A program made the position numbers and the translations under genes. DNA of 64,000 bases from Vicinamibacteria bacterium (GTDB taxonomy: Bacteria; Acidobacteriota; Vicinamibacteria; Fen-336): assembly GCA_035570235.1 (NCBI GenBank), contig DATMML010000091.1, positions 170,702 to 234,701 of the forward strand. The letters run 5' to 3'. Under the pieces are notes generated by a model, which worked only from the letters and a program-made list of their open reading frames with translations, was not told the DNA's origin and did no database searches. Each line of letters opens with the position of its first letter. Positions within the stretch are counted from its first letter, which is position 1. Of this stretch, positions 1 to 8,209 are shown one piece after another.

Positions 1-52
1 GTGCGAAAAGGCCCAGCATCGCCGCGACGACCACGATGCGCGTCGGGCTCAT
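1..52 (-). CDS. 5' end of an unidentified gene, runs off left edge
   Basis: An ATG on the minus strand at 52-50 opens a frame that stays open to the window edge. Its first 17 residues read MSPTRIVVVAAMLGLFA: a charged start followed by a hydrophobic run, as in a signal peptide or a first membrane segment. The start codon overlaps the stop codon of the upstream isochorismatase-like gene as ATGA, so the two are probably translated together. Too little is visible to name a function. Confidence 0.45.
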   Translation of the reverse strand, partial: MSPTRIVVVAAMLGLFA

Positions 53-642
53 GACGCACTCCTCGAGGAATTGGGAACCTGCAAGGCGGCGATCACCGCA
101 CCTGTGTCGACCACAGTGGCGAACTCGCCGTGGAGGTCCGACAGCGCGATTGCGTGGATGTGCTCAGCGAGATGCTCGACACCGTCGGGGCCAACGCGAT
201 CGAAGGTGGCCGTCGCGTCGGACACGACCCAGGTCGCGAATCCCAGGTTTCCGGCCATGCGTGCGGTGGTCGAGACGCAGTGATTCGTCGTGAGCCCCAC
301 GATCACCAACCCGCTACACCCGGCGCGCCGCAGATCGGTCTCGAGGGACGTCCCGATGAAGGCGCTGTTGACGCGCTTTTCGATCACCGCTTCGCCCGCA
401 AGGGGAGCCCCCTCGGGCTTGAACTCGTTCCCGGGCTGACCGGGGCGCAGCGGCGACAACGGTTTGGTCGACATGTGCCGCACGTGTACGACAGGGCGCC
501 CGGTCGGGCGCCACGCGCGCAGCAACTCGGAGGTTCGCTGCTCCAGGCAGGGGTTGTTGCGCCGACCCCAGCACGGCTCGTCGAATCCGACCTGGAGGTC
601 GACGACCAGCAGGGTGACCGCGTGCGGCTCGAGTGAGAGCAT
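49..642 (-). CDS. Isochorismatase-family cysteine hydrolase
   Basis: A 197-residue protein of the isochorismatase-like hydrolase superfamily, which hydrolyses small amides, ureas or enol ethers with an Asp-Lys-Cys triad. The triad can be placed at Asp15 (VVDLQ), Lys89 (EKR) and Cys122 (TTNHCVSTTARM), and the family signature around the cysteine is intact. The start is ATG at 642: upstream codons in the same frame enter the divergent lysR gene and lack family similarity. The gene is divergent from lysR with 80 bp between them and overlaps the next gene by 4 bp. LysR control is therefore likely. The substrate cannot be told from sequence; nicotinamidase and isochorismatase itself are only two of many activities in this family. 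Confidence 0.87.
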   Translation of the reverse strand: MLSLEPHAVTLLVVDLQVGFDEPCWGRRNNPCLEQRTSELLRAWRPTGRPVVHVRHMSTKPLSPLRPGQPGNEFKPEGAPLAGEAVIEKRVNSAFIGTSLETDLRRAGCSGLVIVGLTTNHCVSTTARMAGNLGFATWVVSDATATFDRVGPDGVEHLAEHIHAIALSDLHGEFATVVDTGAVIAALQVPNSSRSAS

Positions 643-679
643 GGCGCCACCGTACCGGCGCGCGGCCCCCGCACCAAAA

Positions 680-700
680 CGCCGATGCTGCCTATCGGCG
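680..700. promoter_or_regulatory. Inverted repeat between divergent genes, candidate LysR operator
   Basis: A perfect 7-bp inverted repeat (CGCCGAT, 7-nt spacer, ATCGGCG) lies in the 80-bp gap between the hydrolase gene and lysR, 23 bp before the GTG of lysR. LysR proteins usually bind dyads in just this place and repress themselves. The spacing is not the textbook T-N11-A, so this is a candidate only. Confidence 0.35.
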
Positions 701-722
701 AGGTCGATGATAATGTCGTGCG

Positions 723-1676
723 GTGAAGACCGACTTGGAACTGCGGCACCTGCGGGTCTTCGCGGCGGTGGTCGACGCCGGGACCCACACGCGCGCGGCC
801 CGGGCGCTCGGCATCTCGCAGTCGACGGTTTCCGAAACGCTAAGCGCGCTGGAGCGCACGTTGGGCGTCGAGCTGTTTCGCAAGGCGGCCAAAGGCATGC
901 CGGCGCTGACCCCGTCGGGCGTGGTCCTCCTCGGGTACGCGCGCCGCATGTTCGCACTGAGCAGCGAGCTCGTCGGGGCGCTCGCCGACGCATCGACCCG
1001 CGTCAACGCCACGCTGGTGGTCTCAGCCGTCGAGTCGATCGGCGCCTATGTGCTCCCGTCGCGACTGGCCGCCCTTCGCGCTCGGTGGCCGTCGGTGCGC
1101 GTGGAGGTGCTCACCGGCAGTTGCGGCGAGATCCGCGAGCGCGTCGGCGCGGGCGAGAGCGACCTCGGCTTGGTGCTCGAGCCTGAGACCGGGCCCGAGG
1201 CCGGCGCAATCCTGGCGAAGGCGCGCCTGCTGATCCTCGGCGCCCCAACCCACCCGCTGACGCGTGGCGTCGCCGCGGCGGACGAGCTTCGCCGCTGCGA
1301 CTTCTACATGTGCGACGCGGGGGGGAACTACCATCAGACGCTGCGGCAGCACTTCGAGGCGGCCGGGGTTCCGGCTCCGCGCATCCAGGCGATGGGCACC
1401 ATCGAGGGTGTGAAGCGAGGGATCCTGGCCGGCGGGACCGCGCTCGGCCTCTTGCCGCAGCACGCCGTCGAGCCGGAGCTGCGCGACGGCGTGCTCGCCG
1501 AGGTGCGCGTCAGTCCGGCGTTGCCATGCGTGGTGCTGCGAGCCGTGCTCGCGACTGGCGGGCTGCGCTCACCGGTGGTCGACGACCTGATGGACGCTTT
1601 GCACGGCTCGCCTCAGCGCGGGCTGCTGCTCACGGCCGCCGCGGAGACTGGCGGCCGCCTACCGAGCCCAAGCTAA
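723..1676 (+). CDS. LysR-family transcriptional regulator
   Basis: A 317-residue regulator of normal LysR length. Residues about 6-65 form the winged helix-turn-helix (LRHLRVF, then AARALGISQSTVSETLSALE and LGVELF). Residues about 95-300 are the periplasmic-binding-like effector domain. The start is GTG at 723; the helix-turn-helix begins a few residues later, as is usual. It is divergent from the isochorismatase-like gene and probably controls it and itself through the dyad at 680-700. The last 10-15 residues are a low-complexity tail. The effector is unknown. About 15 bp after the stop the first tRNA-like scar begins, so this gene sits at the outer edge of the island region. Confidence 0.93.
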   Translation: MKTDLELRHLRVFAAVVDAGTHTRAARALGISQSTVSETLSALERTLGVELFRKAAKGMPALTPSGVVLLGYARRMFALSSELVGALADASTRVNATLVVSAVESIGAYVLPSRLAALRARWPSVRVEVLTGSCGEIRERVGAGESDLGLVLEPETGPEAGAILAKARLLILGAPTHPLTRGVAAADELRRCDFYMCDAGGNYHQTLRQHFEAAGVPAPRIQAMGTIEGVKRGILAGGTALGLLPQHAVEPELRDGVLAEVRVSPALPCVVLRAVLATGGLRSPVVDDLMDALHGSPQRGLLLTAAAETGGRLPSPS

Positions 1677-1689
1677 CTTTGTTCAAGAG

Positions 1690-1738
1690 TGGCGGTGTGG
1701 AGAGAACTCGAACCCGCGATCTCCCAGGTGACAGGCGA
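1690..1738 (-). repeat. Decayed tRNA-Asp 3' half, outermost att-like scar
   Basis: Positions 1690-1736 align without gaps to the 3' half of the intact tRNA-Asp at 17188-17234, from the encoded CCA through the T arm to the anticodon loop (TGACAGGC on the plus strand), with roughly eight differences. The T-loop TTCGA and the CCA are kept, but the T stem no longer pairs fully. No 5' half follows, so this is not a working tRNA. It is best read as an old attachment-site copy left by integration. Confidence 0.6.
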
Positions 1739-1848
1739 AAGGGTAGCACGGGAGCTGAACCGCCGACCATCTACGCCCAAGGGCAACCCATCCGGACCCC
1801 GGGCCGGCCCCCGCAGACGAAGCCGACGACCATAGCTTGTTAAAGAAT

Positions 1849-1908
1849 AGCGGTGGACGGGACTCGGAGTCGGTCAACGACTCCCTGTGACGCCTCAACG
1901 CGTTCCGG
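1849..1908 (-). repeat. Internally deleted copy of the att-like repeat
   Basis: The plus strand reads GCGGTGGACGGGACTCG, matching the tRNA 3' end, and then jumps to GTCAACGACTCCCTG and CGCGTTCCGG. The latter match the repeat at 11007-11040 that lies beyond the tRNA part of the copy at 10939. About 45 nt in between are missing. It lies 85 bp upstream of the VPS10 gene. I read it as a second, deleted scar; the short matched pieces make this tentative. Confidence 0.4.
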
Positions 1909-1992
1909 TATGCAGGATGGCCATCCGATCCGTTCTCCGCTCGAGGTCGGTGGTACACTCGGCCGCGATTTTCTGGGGGATGGGAGGTGGCG

Positions 1993-4900
1993 ATGGTGAA
2001 GGCAACCCAATTGACCCTCGGGCTTGCGGTCTTGATGAGCGCGACGCTCGGTGCGGCGGAGAGGCCGCCGGGCGCAGCGAAGCCCGCGGCGACCTCGTCG
2101 CCGAAGGCCTCGCCGTCCCCGGCCGCTCCTGCTAGCGGCCCCTTCGGGGCCCTGAAGTTCCGTTACATCGGCCCCGAGGGCAATCGTGTCTCCGCCATTG
2201 CGGGCATTCCCGGCGATCCGAGCGTCTACTACGCGGGTGCCGCCTCCGGCGGGATCTTCAAGTCTAGCGACGGCGGCGTTCACTGGCAGGCCATCTTCGA
2301 CGACCAATCGGTGTCGTCAATCGGCGCGCTGGCCGTAGCTCCGTCCGATTCCAACGTGGTGTGGGCGGGAACGGGGGAGGCCTTCATCCGCAGCAACATC
2401 TCGATCGGCTGGGGCGTCTACCGGTCAGTCGACGCCGGCCGCACCTGGGCGCGCGCCGGGCTCGAGGCGACGGGACGAATCAGCCGTATCCTCGTCGACC
2501 CGCGCGATGCCGACATCGCGCTCGCCTGCGCGCTCGGTACGGCGTACGGCCCCCAACCCGACCGCGGCGTCTTCCGGACGAGCGACGGCGGCAAGACGTG
2601 GGCGAAAACGCTGTTCGTCGACGAGAGGACCGGCTGCTCCGACCTCGTGATGGATCCCAACAACCCGCGAGTACTCTTCGCCGGGATGTGGCAGCTCGAG
2701 ATCCACACCTGGGGCCGCGAGAGCGGCGGGCCGGGCAGCGGCATGTATCGATCGAGCGACGGCGGCCTGACCTGGAAGCCGGTCGAAGGCACCGGCCTCC
2801 CGCCCAAGCCGTGGGGCAAGGTGGGCCTCGCCATGACGCGTGCCAACTCGGGCCGCGTCTACGCGCTGCTCGAAGTGGGCGACGGCCAGCCGTGGAAGGG
2901 GAACGACACCCCTACGGGGCGCCTCTGGCGCTCGGACGACGGCGGTGAGAAGTGGGCGCTCATGACCCCCGACCGCCAGGTCGCTGGTCGCACACACTAC
3001 TACAACAGGATGGGCGTCGAGCCCGACGATCCAGACGAGGCGTACTTCCTCACGGCAGCGTGGGCGAAGACGCGCGACGGGGGCAAGACAATCATCGATC
3101 CGCCGCCGCTCGATGCGCCCGGGGGTGACCACCACGACATCTGGATCGATCCGACCAACGGCAACCGGATCGCGGTGAGCCATGACGGCGGGGTCTCGAT
3201 CAGCACCAACCGCGCGAAGACGTGGCTCCAAGTCCAGCTCCCGATCGCGCAGATCTATCACGTGGCCGTAGACGACCGGATCCCGTACTGGGTCTACGGC
3301 AACCGCCAGGACGGGCCGTCGAGCCGTGGTCCGAGCAACAGCAAGCTCGGCGTCAAGGATGATCAGCCCAACATCACGCGCGGCATGTGGATGGGCGTCG
3401 GCGGTGGCGAGAGCGGCTGGGCGACCCCCGACCCCGAAGAACCGTCTATCGTCTGGTCGAGCGCGTCGGGCTTCGGCAGCGTCGGCGGGATCGTCACCCG
3501 TTACGACGCGCGCACCAACACAGCCCGTAGCGTAGAGGTCTGGCCGCGCGCTACTATCGGCTGGCCGGCTGCGGATCTGAAGTACCGTTTCGTATGGACG
3601 TTCCCGCTGACGATCTCGCCTCACGACCACAACCGGATCTACGTCGGCAGTCAGCACGTCCATCAGACGACCGACGGCGGCACCACCTGGCAGGTGATCA
3701 GCCCGGACCTCACGCTGAACGACAAGGCGCGGCAGCAGAGTTCGGGCGGCCTCACCCCCGACAACATCGGCGTCGAGTACGCGGGCGTCGTGTTCGCGAT
3801 CGCCGAGTCGCGGTCGAAGGCGGGGCTGATCTGGGCCGGGACCAACGACGGGCAGCTCCATGTAACGCAGGACGGCGGCAAGAACTGGACGAACGTCACC
3901 GCTCATGTGCCCGGCGTGCCCGCGTGGGGCACCGTGAGCTGGATCGAGCCCTCGCGGTTCGACGCAGGTACAGCCTACGTCGTCTACGACCTGCACCAGG
4001 TCGACAACCGCGAGCCGTGGGTCTTCAAGACTTCTGACTACGGCCGCACCTTCAAGCCGATCGTCGCCGGGATCCCACACAGCCCGCTCTCCTACGCCCA
4101 CGTACTACGCGAGGATCCGTCGCGCCGCGGCCTGCTATACGTAGGAACCGAAAATGGCGTTTATGTGTCATTCGACGACGGCGCGCAGTGGCAGCAGCTT
4201 CAGTCGGGCCTGCCGCACGCGCCCGTCTACGGCCTCGCCGTTCAGGAGCGCTTCGGTGACCTCGTGGTCGCCACCTACGGCCGCGGCTTCTGGATCCTGG
4301 ACGACCTGACCGCGTTGCGGCAGTTCGCCGGCAGCGCGCCGAAAGAGGCGCAGCTCCTGCCGCCGCGGCCGACCTACCGCTTCCGCGGCGCCGAAGCTCC
4401 GTATGCGGCTTTCTACGATCCGGTTGCCGGCTTTAATCCGCAAGACGGCGTGCCGATTCACTACTGGCTGCCGTCGGCGATCAAGGGCGAAAAGGACAAG
4501 GAGAGCGGCGAGCAGAGGGACGAGATCGAGATCAAGGTCGAGGACGTGTCGGGAACCGTCGTGCGGACGTTCAAGGGGCCGGCGAAGGCGGGCTTGAACC
4601 GCGCGTACTGGGATCTCGCCTTCGACAAGACGCTCGAGGCGCGGCTGCGTACGAGCCCGCTCAGCGCGAAGTACATCACGGTGGGCGTCGAGGGGGTCCC
4701 CGCGCCGGGCGTCCAGCGGCTAGCCGTCCTCGCGCCGATCGGTGAGTACAAGCTCAAGATCAGGGTCGGCGACCGCGAGTTGGCCCAGCCCGTCACACTC
4801 CTCAAGGATCCGGGTGCAGGCGGCAGCGAGGTTGAAGTCCGCGCTCAGGGAGACCTGGTCAAGGACCTGCTCGACGACGTGAAGCAGACGATCGAAGCCA

Positions 4901-5328
4901 TCAACCAGGCCGAGAACGCGCGCGGGCAGCTCGCGGGGCTCCAGGTGCGGCTCGGGGAGAAGAAGGACGGGAAGGAGCCGCTTCACAAGAACGTGAAGGA
5001 CGCGGCCGAGGCGCTCGACAAGAAGATCGTGGCCGTCGAGGAGACGCTGTTCCAAATGCGCGTCACCGGCCGCGGCCAGGACATCCTGCGCTGGCCGATG
5101 AAGATGGCGGAGCAGCTGCTCTACCTGCTAGGCCGTGTCGCCGAGAGCGATTTCGCTCCGACCGCGGCGCAGCGCGAGGTGCACCAGCTCCTGCACGACG
5201 AGGCGGCGAAATCCCGCAAGGCGCTGGACGAAGTCTTCTCGACTGACCTCGTGAAGTTCAACGAGCTGCTGACGGAGAAGCAGCTCGCGGGCGTCGTTCC
5301 GAACCTGCCGGCGACCGCAGGCCCGTAG
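1993..5328 (+). CDS. Secreted VPS10/sortilin-like protein with BNR (Asp-box) repeats
   Basis: A large exported protein (1,111 residues). A signal peptide covers about residues 1-22 and a Pro/Ala/Ser linker follows. Residues about 50-780 form beta-propellers made of Asp-box repeats of the form S-x-D-G-G-x-x-W (SSDGGVHW, TSDGGKTW, SSDGGLTW, SDDGGEKW, TTDGGTTW, TQDGGKNW and others). This is the architecture of proteins annotated as sortilin/VPS10 domain proteins or glycosyl hydrolases in Acidobacteriota. The C-terminal 330 residues add a beta-rich and a charged helical part. ATG at 1993 is preferred over GTG at 1987 because GGGAGGTG at 1982-1989 is a good ribosome site for it. The propeller could bind or cleave sugars or proteins; no catalytic residue can be assigned. 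Confidence 0.9.
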   Translation: MVKATQLTLGLAVLMSATLGAAERPPGAAKPAATSSPKASPSPAAPASGPFGALKFRYIGPEGNRVSAIAGIPGDPSVYYAGAASGGIFKSSDGGVHWQAIFDDQSVSSIGALAVAPSDSNVVWAGTGEAFIRSNISIGWGVYRSVDAGRTWARAGLEATGRISRILVDPRDADIALACALGTAYGPQPDRGVFRTSDGGKTWAKTLFVDERTGCSDLVMDPNNPRVLFAGMWQLEIHTWGRESGGPGSGMYRSSDGGLTWKPVEGTGLPPKPWGKVGLAMTRANSGRVYALLEVGDGQPWKGNDTPTGRLWRSDDGGEKWALMTPDRQVAGRTHYYNRMGVEPDDPDEAYFLTAAWAKTRDGGKTIIDPPPLDAPGGDHHDIWIDPTNGNRIAVSHDGGVSISTNRAKTWLQVQLPIAQIYHVAVDDRIPYWVYGNRQDGPSSRGPSNSKLGVKDDQPNITRGMWMGVGGGESGWATPDPEEPSIVWSSASGFGSVGGIVTRYDARTNTARSVEVWPRATIGWPAADLKYRFVWTFPLTISPHDHNRIYVGSQHVHQTTDGGTTWQVISPDLTLNDKARQQSSGGLTPDNIGVEYAGVVFAIAESRSKAGLIWAGTNDGQLHVTQDGGKNWTNVTAHVPGVPAWGTVSWIEPSRFDAGTAYVVYDLHQVDNREPWVFKTSDYGRTFKPIVAGIPHSPLSYAHVLREDPSRRGLLYVGTENGVYVSFDDGAQWQQLQSGLPHAPVYGLAVQERFGDLVVATYGRGFWILDDLTALRQFAGSAPKEAQLLPPRPTYRFRGAEAPYAAFYDPVAGFNPQDGVPIHYWLPSAIKGEKDKESGEQRDEIEIKVEDVSGTVVRTFKGPAKAGLNRAYWDLAFDKTLEARLRTSPLSAKYITVGVEGVPAPGVQRLAVLAPIGEYKLKIRVGDRELAQPVTLLKDPGAGGSEVEVRAQGDLVKDLLDDVKQTIEAINQAENARGQLAGLQVRLGEKKDGKEPLHKNVKDAAEALDKKIVAVEETLFQMRVTGRGQDILRWPMKMAEQLLYLLGRVAESDFAPTAAQREVHQLLHDEAAKSRKALDEVFSTDLVKFNELLTEKQLAGVVPNLPATAGP

Positions 5329-5350
5329 CGGCTATACGAAAGACGGGACT

Positions 5351-5440
5351 TACGGCCCTCGGCCGTAGCCGGTCAGGGGCGCAAAGCGAGAGGCTAGGTG
5401 TCGGTACCCATAACGCCGCCTAGCTCGCGACTGACCGGCT
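5351..5440. other. Intergenic inverted repeats, possible structured RNA
   Basis: Just after the VPS10 gene comes a 7-bp hairpin (TACGGCC, loop CTC, GGCCGTA; 5351-5367). It is followed by a larger foldback: AGCCGGTCAG at 5367-5376 pairs perfectly with 5431-5440, and inside it GCGAG (5386-5390) and CTAGG (5394-5398) pair with CCTAGCTCGC at 5419-5428. There is no T-run, so a simple intrinsic terminator is not supported. It may be a terminator variant, a structured RNA or the remains of a mobile element. Confidence 0.4.
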
Positions 5441-5797
5441 CCTCTGGACTCGAGCGAAGTCGTCTACCCCCCTGCAAGTGGTCCGGGTTCCCAATTGGCA
5501 CGGTGTCGACAGACTGGACAGGGGGTCCCTAGGTCCTTTGAGGTGCGTAGTAGTACGGACTAGACCGCCTCAGCAGATTCGACTCCCACCCGCTTCTGCC
5601 ACTTCGAGAGGGTCCAAGCCTTTGAGCGACTTCTAACGAGCCTTCCGGTCGGGGGCCCGCGTGTGAGTGTCTTGTGATGTTCGATTGTCGCCACGTTGCG
5701 TTGCGGAGACGGGCGATGCGAGAAGCGGAGGAATGGAGTTGGTGCAGGAAGACGGATGAACCGGTCCCGGGAGAGAGTGACTTAGTAGGAAACCTGA
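5441..5797. other. Gene-free stretch of lower GC
   Basis: I see no coding frame with plausible codon use here, and no clear promoter. Base composition is nearer balanced than in the flanking genes, as in the lipoprotein gene that follows. Confidence 0.5.
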
Positions 5798-6403
5798 TTA
5801 AGGGGCATCCGCACTCCCACAGGGTCCCTTGCTCCCACAGGCGGACAAGGTAACCGTTCCGTTTGCTGAACGGGACACCAGCACATTGTAGGGCTGCGAG
5901 GGATCAACAGTAATATCAGCTGGACCGGACACGGTCCAAGTGGGAGGACCACCGAATAGTTCGTCATCGCACGTCGCGTAGGAAGTAGGAACGTCAATCA
6001 CTCCGATGTAGCAACAACGGGTCCCACAATGTCCCAAGGGCATGTCATTGGGAGGGGAATTCACACACAACTGAGTGCTCTCCGTGTAGTGACCACCACC
6101 AAAGCTGGCGACTATTACTTTCACATAATGGTTTCCATCCACCTTGAGGGGGCAAGAAGAGGTCACAGGTGCTGGTGTGGGAGAAGGTAGGGGAGTGTTT
6201 GGTGTCGGGGTGGGCGCGAGCGCCGGAGCGGGGGCGGGGGTCGGCTTCGCTGACGGCACAGGGTTGATCGTGATTGGGGTTGTGCCCGGAAGGGGCGCGA
6301 CCACAGGGGGGTTCGGCCTTGTGGGGACCACCTCGGTAAGAAGCGTCTGGTTGCAGCCCCAGAGGCACAGAGCGCAAAGTCCGGCGAAACCCGTTTTCCA
6401 CAT
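5798..6403 (-). CDS. Small secreted lipoprotein with Pro-rich linker
   Basis: A 201-residue lipoprotein. The signal ends in a lipobox (LWGC, Cys17), so it should be lipid-anchored at the cell surface or in the periplasm. Residues about 25-80 are a Pro/Thr/Ala-rich low-complexity linker. The C-terminal 120 residues are a Cys-rich beta-type domain (about nine cysteines, including GTRCC) that probably forms disulfides; I do not recognise the fold. ATG at 6403 is preceded by GGGAAGG at ribosome-site distance. The coding region is less GC-rich than its neighbours and stands alone between two att-like repeats, which suggests foreign origin. Confidence 0.75.
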   Translation of the reverse strand: MWKTGFAGLCALCLWGCNQTLLTEVVPTRPNPPVVAPLPGTTPITINPVPSAKPTPAPAPALAPTPTPNTPLPSPTPAPVTSSCPLKVDGNHYVKVIVASFGGGHYTESTQLCVNSPPNDMPLGHCGTRCCYIGVIDVPTSYATCDDELFGGPPTWTVSGPADITVDPSQPYNVLVSRSANGTVTLSACGSKGPCGSADAP

Positions 6404-6435
6404 TGATCGCCCTTCCCACCTAGAAAATACTTCAT

Positions 6436-6465
6436 ATTTTCGACAATAACTACAATCCTTGTCAA
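6436..6465 (-). promoter_or_regulatory. Candidate promoter for the lipoprotein gene
   Basis: On the minus strand TTGACA (6465-6460) is followed after 18 nt by GAAAAT (6441-6436), 33 nt before the start codon, inside the most AT-rich patch of the region (6420-6480). The -35 is perfect; the -10 matches at only four of six positions. Confidence 0.35.
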
Positions 6466-6640
6466 CCTTTTTTCGCTATTTTTCCACTATTTTCCCAAGG
6501 GTAGAAATGAGGCCTAGGAGCCAATTGACTTCTGCTGAAATCGGCACCGGTGATCCCGAGGGGTCGCGCGAGGTCCTGTGGGCTGAGAGCCAGCTCTCAC
6601 TGGTTCTGGGCCGGCCTCAGGCGTCCCCTAAATGGACCCC

Positions 6641-6690
6641 TCAGCGGGTTCCGGAGACAAGCGCCGACAAAGGGCGACACGAATGGACCG
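6641..6690. repeat. Partial extra copy of the island repeat
   Basis: About 50 bp here (TCAGCGGGTTCCGG, then GACAAGCGCCGACA and GGGCGACACGAA) match 11027-11076, the part of the 175-bp repeat that lies beyond the tRNA fragment. It sits directly before the tRNA fragment at 6698, so this junction carries repeat sequence on both sides, as expected where two integrations met. Confidence 0.5.
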
Positions 6691-6697
6691 CTCAAGG

Positions 6698-6873
<176 letters not shown>

Positions 6874-6968
6874 CCTGACCTCGGGCCAGCACGTCAGAAC
6901 GTCCGTTCGCCCACGGCACACCTACTCCATTGTCGGTGCTTGGTTTCCTGCGCAATGGCAATGTCTCT

Positions 6969-7388
6969 CTACTTCGGATACCAGCGCTCGATGCGGCCAG
7001 CCGCGCCTGCGCTCTCGGCGAGCTGCGCTGGAGTTGCCCGGTAGACCTTTGCGATGACCGGCGCAGGTGCGTCCTCGAGAAAGGCCTCGATGCGTTCTCT
7101 GGTCGCCACGAACGACGCGGCCAGGTCTGGGAACGGGGCTTTGCCGACGATCACCAAGAGTCGCACTTGGTGCCGGATAACCGCCGCGAGCTCGTTCGGC
7201 TTGTACCGGATCCGGGTGTCGTGGCTCAGAGCGACCCATTCACGCTTGCCGACCTCCGCCAACCAGTCCTCGTCGGGACAGTCGGGCGGGAAGTGTTCGC
7301 GGTGTCGCTCGACGGCAAACCCCGCGCGCTTCAGGATCTCCGGAAAGGCGTTGCCGAGGTCGCGATCGGTGAAGAAGACGAGTGTCAA
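6969..7388 (-). CDS. VapC45-like PIN-domain toxin
   Basis: A 139-residue protein that looks like the VapC45 branch of PIN-like toxin nucleases. Acidic residues in the expected places are Asp8 and Asp10 (FFTDRDL) and Asp57 (LSHDTRI), which would hold the metal ions of an RNase. It overlaps the upstream DUF433 gene by 4 bp (ATGA), so toxin follows antitoxin in one transcript. Size and order agree closely with Mycobacterium tuberculosis Rv2018-Rv2019 (VapB45-VapC45). It presumably cleaves RNA when the antitoxin is lost; the target RNA cannot be predicted. Confidence 0.8.
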   Translation of the reverse strand: MTLVFFTDRDLGNAFPEILKRAGFAVERHREHFPPDCPDEDWLAEVGKREWVALSHDTRIRYKPNELAAVIRHQVRLLVIVGKAPFPDLAASFVATRERIEAFLEDAPAPVIAKVYRATPAQLAESAGAAGRIERWYPK

Positions 7389-8131
7389 GCCGCCCGCTCG
7401 AAGACGACGGCCTCCTCAACCGCCGCGTTCGTGAGGTCGTAGTCGCGCGCGACATTCTCGACTTTCTCCCCTGCATCGATCCGGTCGAGGATGATACGTG
7501 TGGAAATGAACGCCTTGCCGACCACCGGACGGCCGAAGGAGATCTGCGGGTCGATCATGATAGGCTTGGCGTCGACACCCTCTGAAACCACGAACGGGTA
7601 GAGGCGAACTGCGGACCGGAGCTTCCCCCATTCGACACGCGTGAGGTGAGCTTCGAAGACCTTGCGCATCGCGAGCTGGCTTGAGGCGGAGAGGTTCACT
7701 AGTTCTCCATATCGGTCGAGAAATAACTTCCCGCCGGCCGTCCGGAGCTCCTCCCGCAACAGTAGCTGGTCGATGTTCAGCTTCTGCTGAGCGTACGCGA
7801 GCGCCTGGCGAACCTCGACGAGCGGAACGCCGTGCTCGGTCCGGAGCGCTCGCAGGACGTGAGCCTCGATCAGGTTCGAGAAGGAAAGCGTCGCCGGGTC
7901 CCTCTTCGCCAGCCTCAAGACCGGGGCGAACTGGCTGAGCCCCTTGGCCGTCGGGTAGGGCCGTCCCAAGAACCAGGACCGCAACGTGGCGGGCGACAGC
8001 CTCAAGTAGCGGCCGGCTTCGGTGATCGAGTAGGCGGGCTCGTTACGTGAATCCAGCTTAGGCAGGGGCTCCTCCAGCCCGTATTGTGCCTCAAGTTCGC
8101 GGTCCAGGTGCCTCCTGACCGCAGAAAGCAT
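7385..8131 (-). CDS. VapB45-like DUF433 antitoxin with helix-turn-helix
   Basis: A 248-residue partner of the PIN toxin. The N-terminal half has a MerR-like helix-turn-helix segment (SITEAGRYLRLSPATLRSW, residues about 35-53). The C-terminal 60-70 residues are a DUF433 domain (FGRPVVGKAFISTRIILDRI, then VARDYDLTNAAVEEAV), which normally binds the toxin or DNA. Length fits VapB45 (about 240 residues). The start is ATG at 8131. The pair is likely autoregulated by this protein. It lies 78 bp downstream of the primase-helicase gene on the same strand, so the three genes may form one mobile defence or maintenance unit. Confidence 0.8.
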   Translation of the reverse strand: MLSAVRRHLDRELEAQYGLEEPLPKLDSRNEPAYSITEAGRYLRLSPATLRSWFLGRPYPTAKGLSQFAPVLRLAKRDPATLSFSNLIEAHVLRALRTEHGVPLVEVRQALAYAQQKLNIDQLLLREELRTAGGKLFLDRYGELVNLSASSQLAMRKVFEAHLTRVEWGKLRSAVRLYPFVVSEGVDAKPIMIDPQISFGRPVVGKAFISTRIILDRIDAGEKVENVARDYDLTNAAVEEAVVFERAA

Positions 8132-8209
8132 CAGCCGGCGCTACTTGCTGCGATCCGGCTGTACCCACCCAGATCCTCGGGCCCTCGCCCGCACGCCACC
8201 AAGGCATTC

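Noticed and set aside
2425..4101. Long minus-strand frame inside the VPS10 gene
   Set aside because: Antisense to well-formed Asp-box repeats; no family motif and skewed composition.
5367..5440. Foldback considered as an integron attC site
   Set aside because: The ends lack the RYYYAAC/GTTRRRY core pair, and there is no array of cassettes or integron integrase.
5573..5602. Sequence resembling a tRNA 3' end (TTCGACTCC ... CCA) on the plus strand
   Set aside because: No matching acceptor, D or anticodon arm could be found upstream; chance resemblance or too decayed to call.
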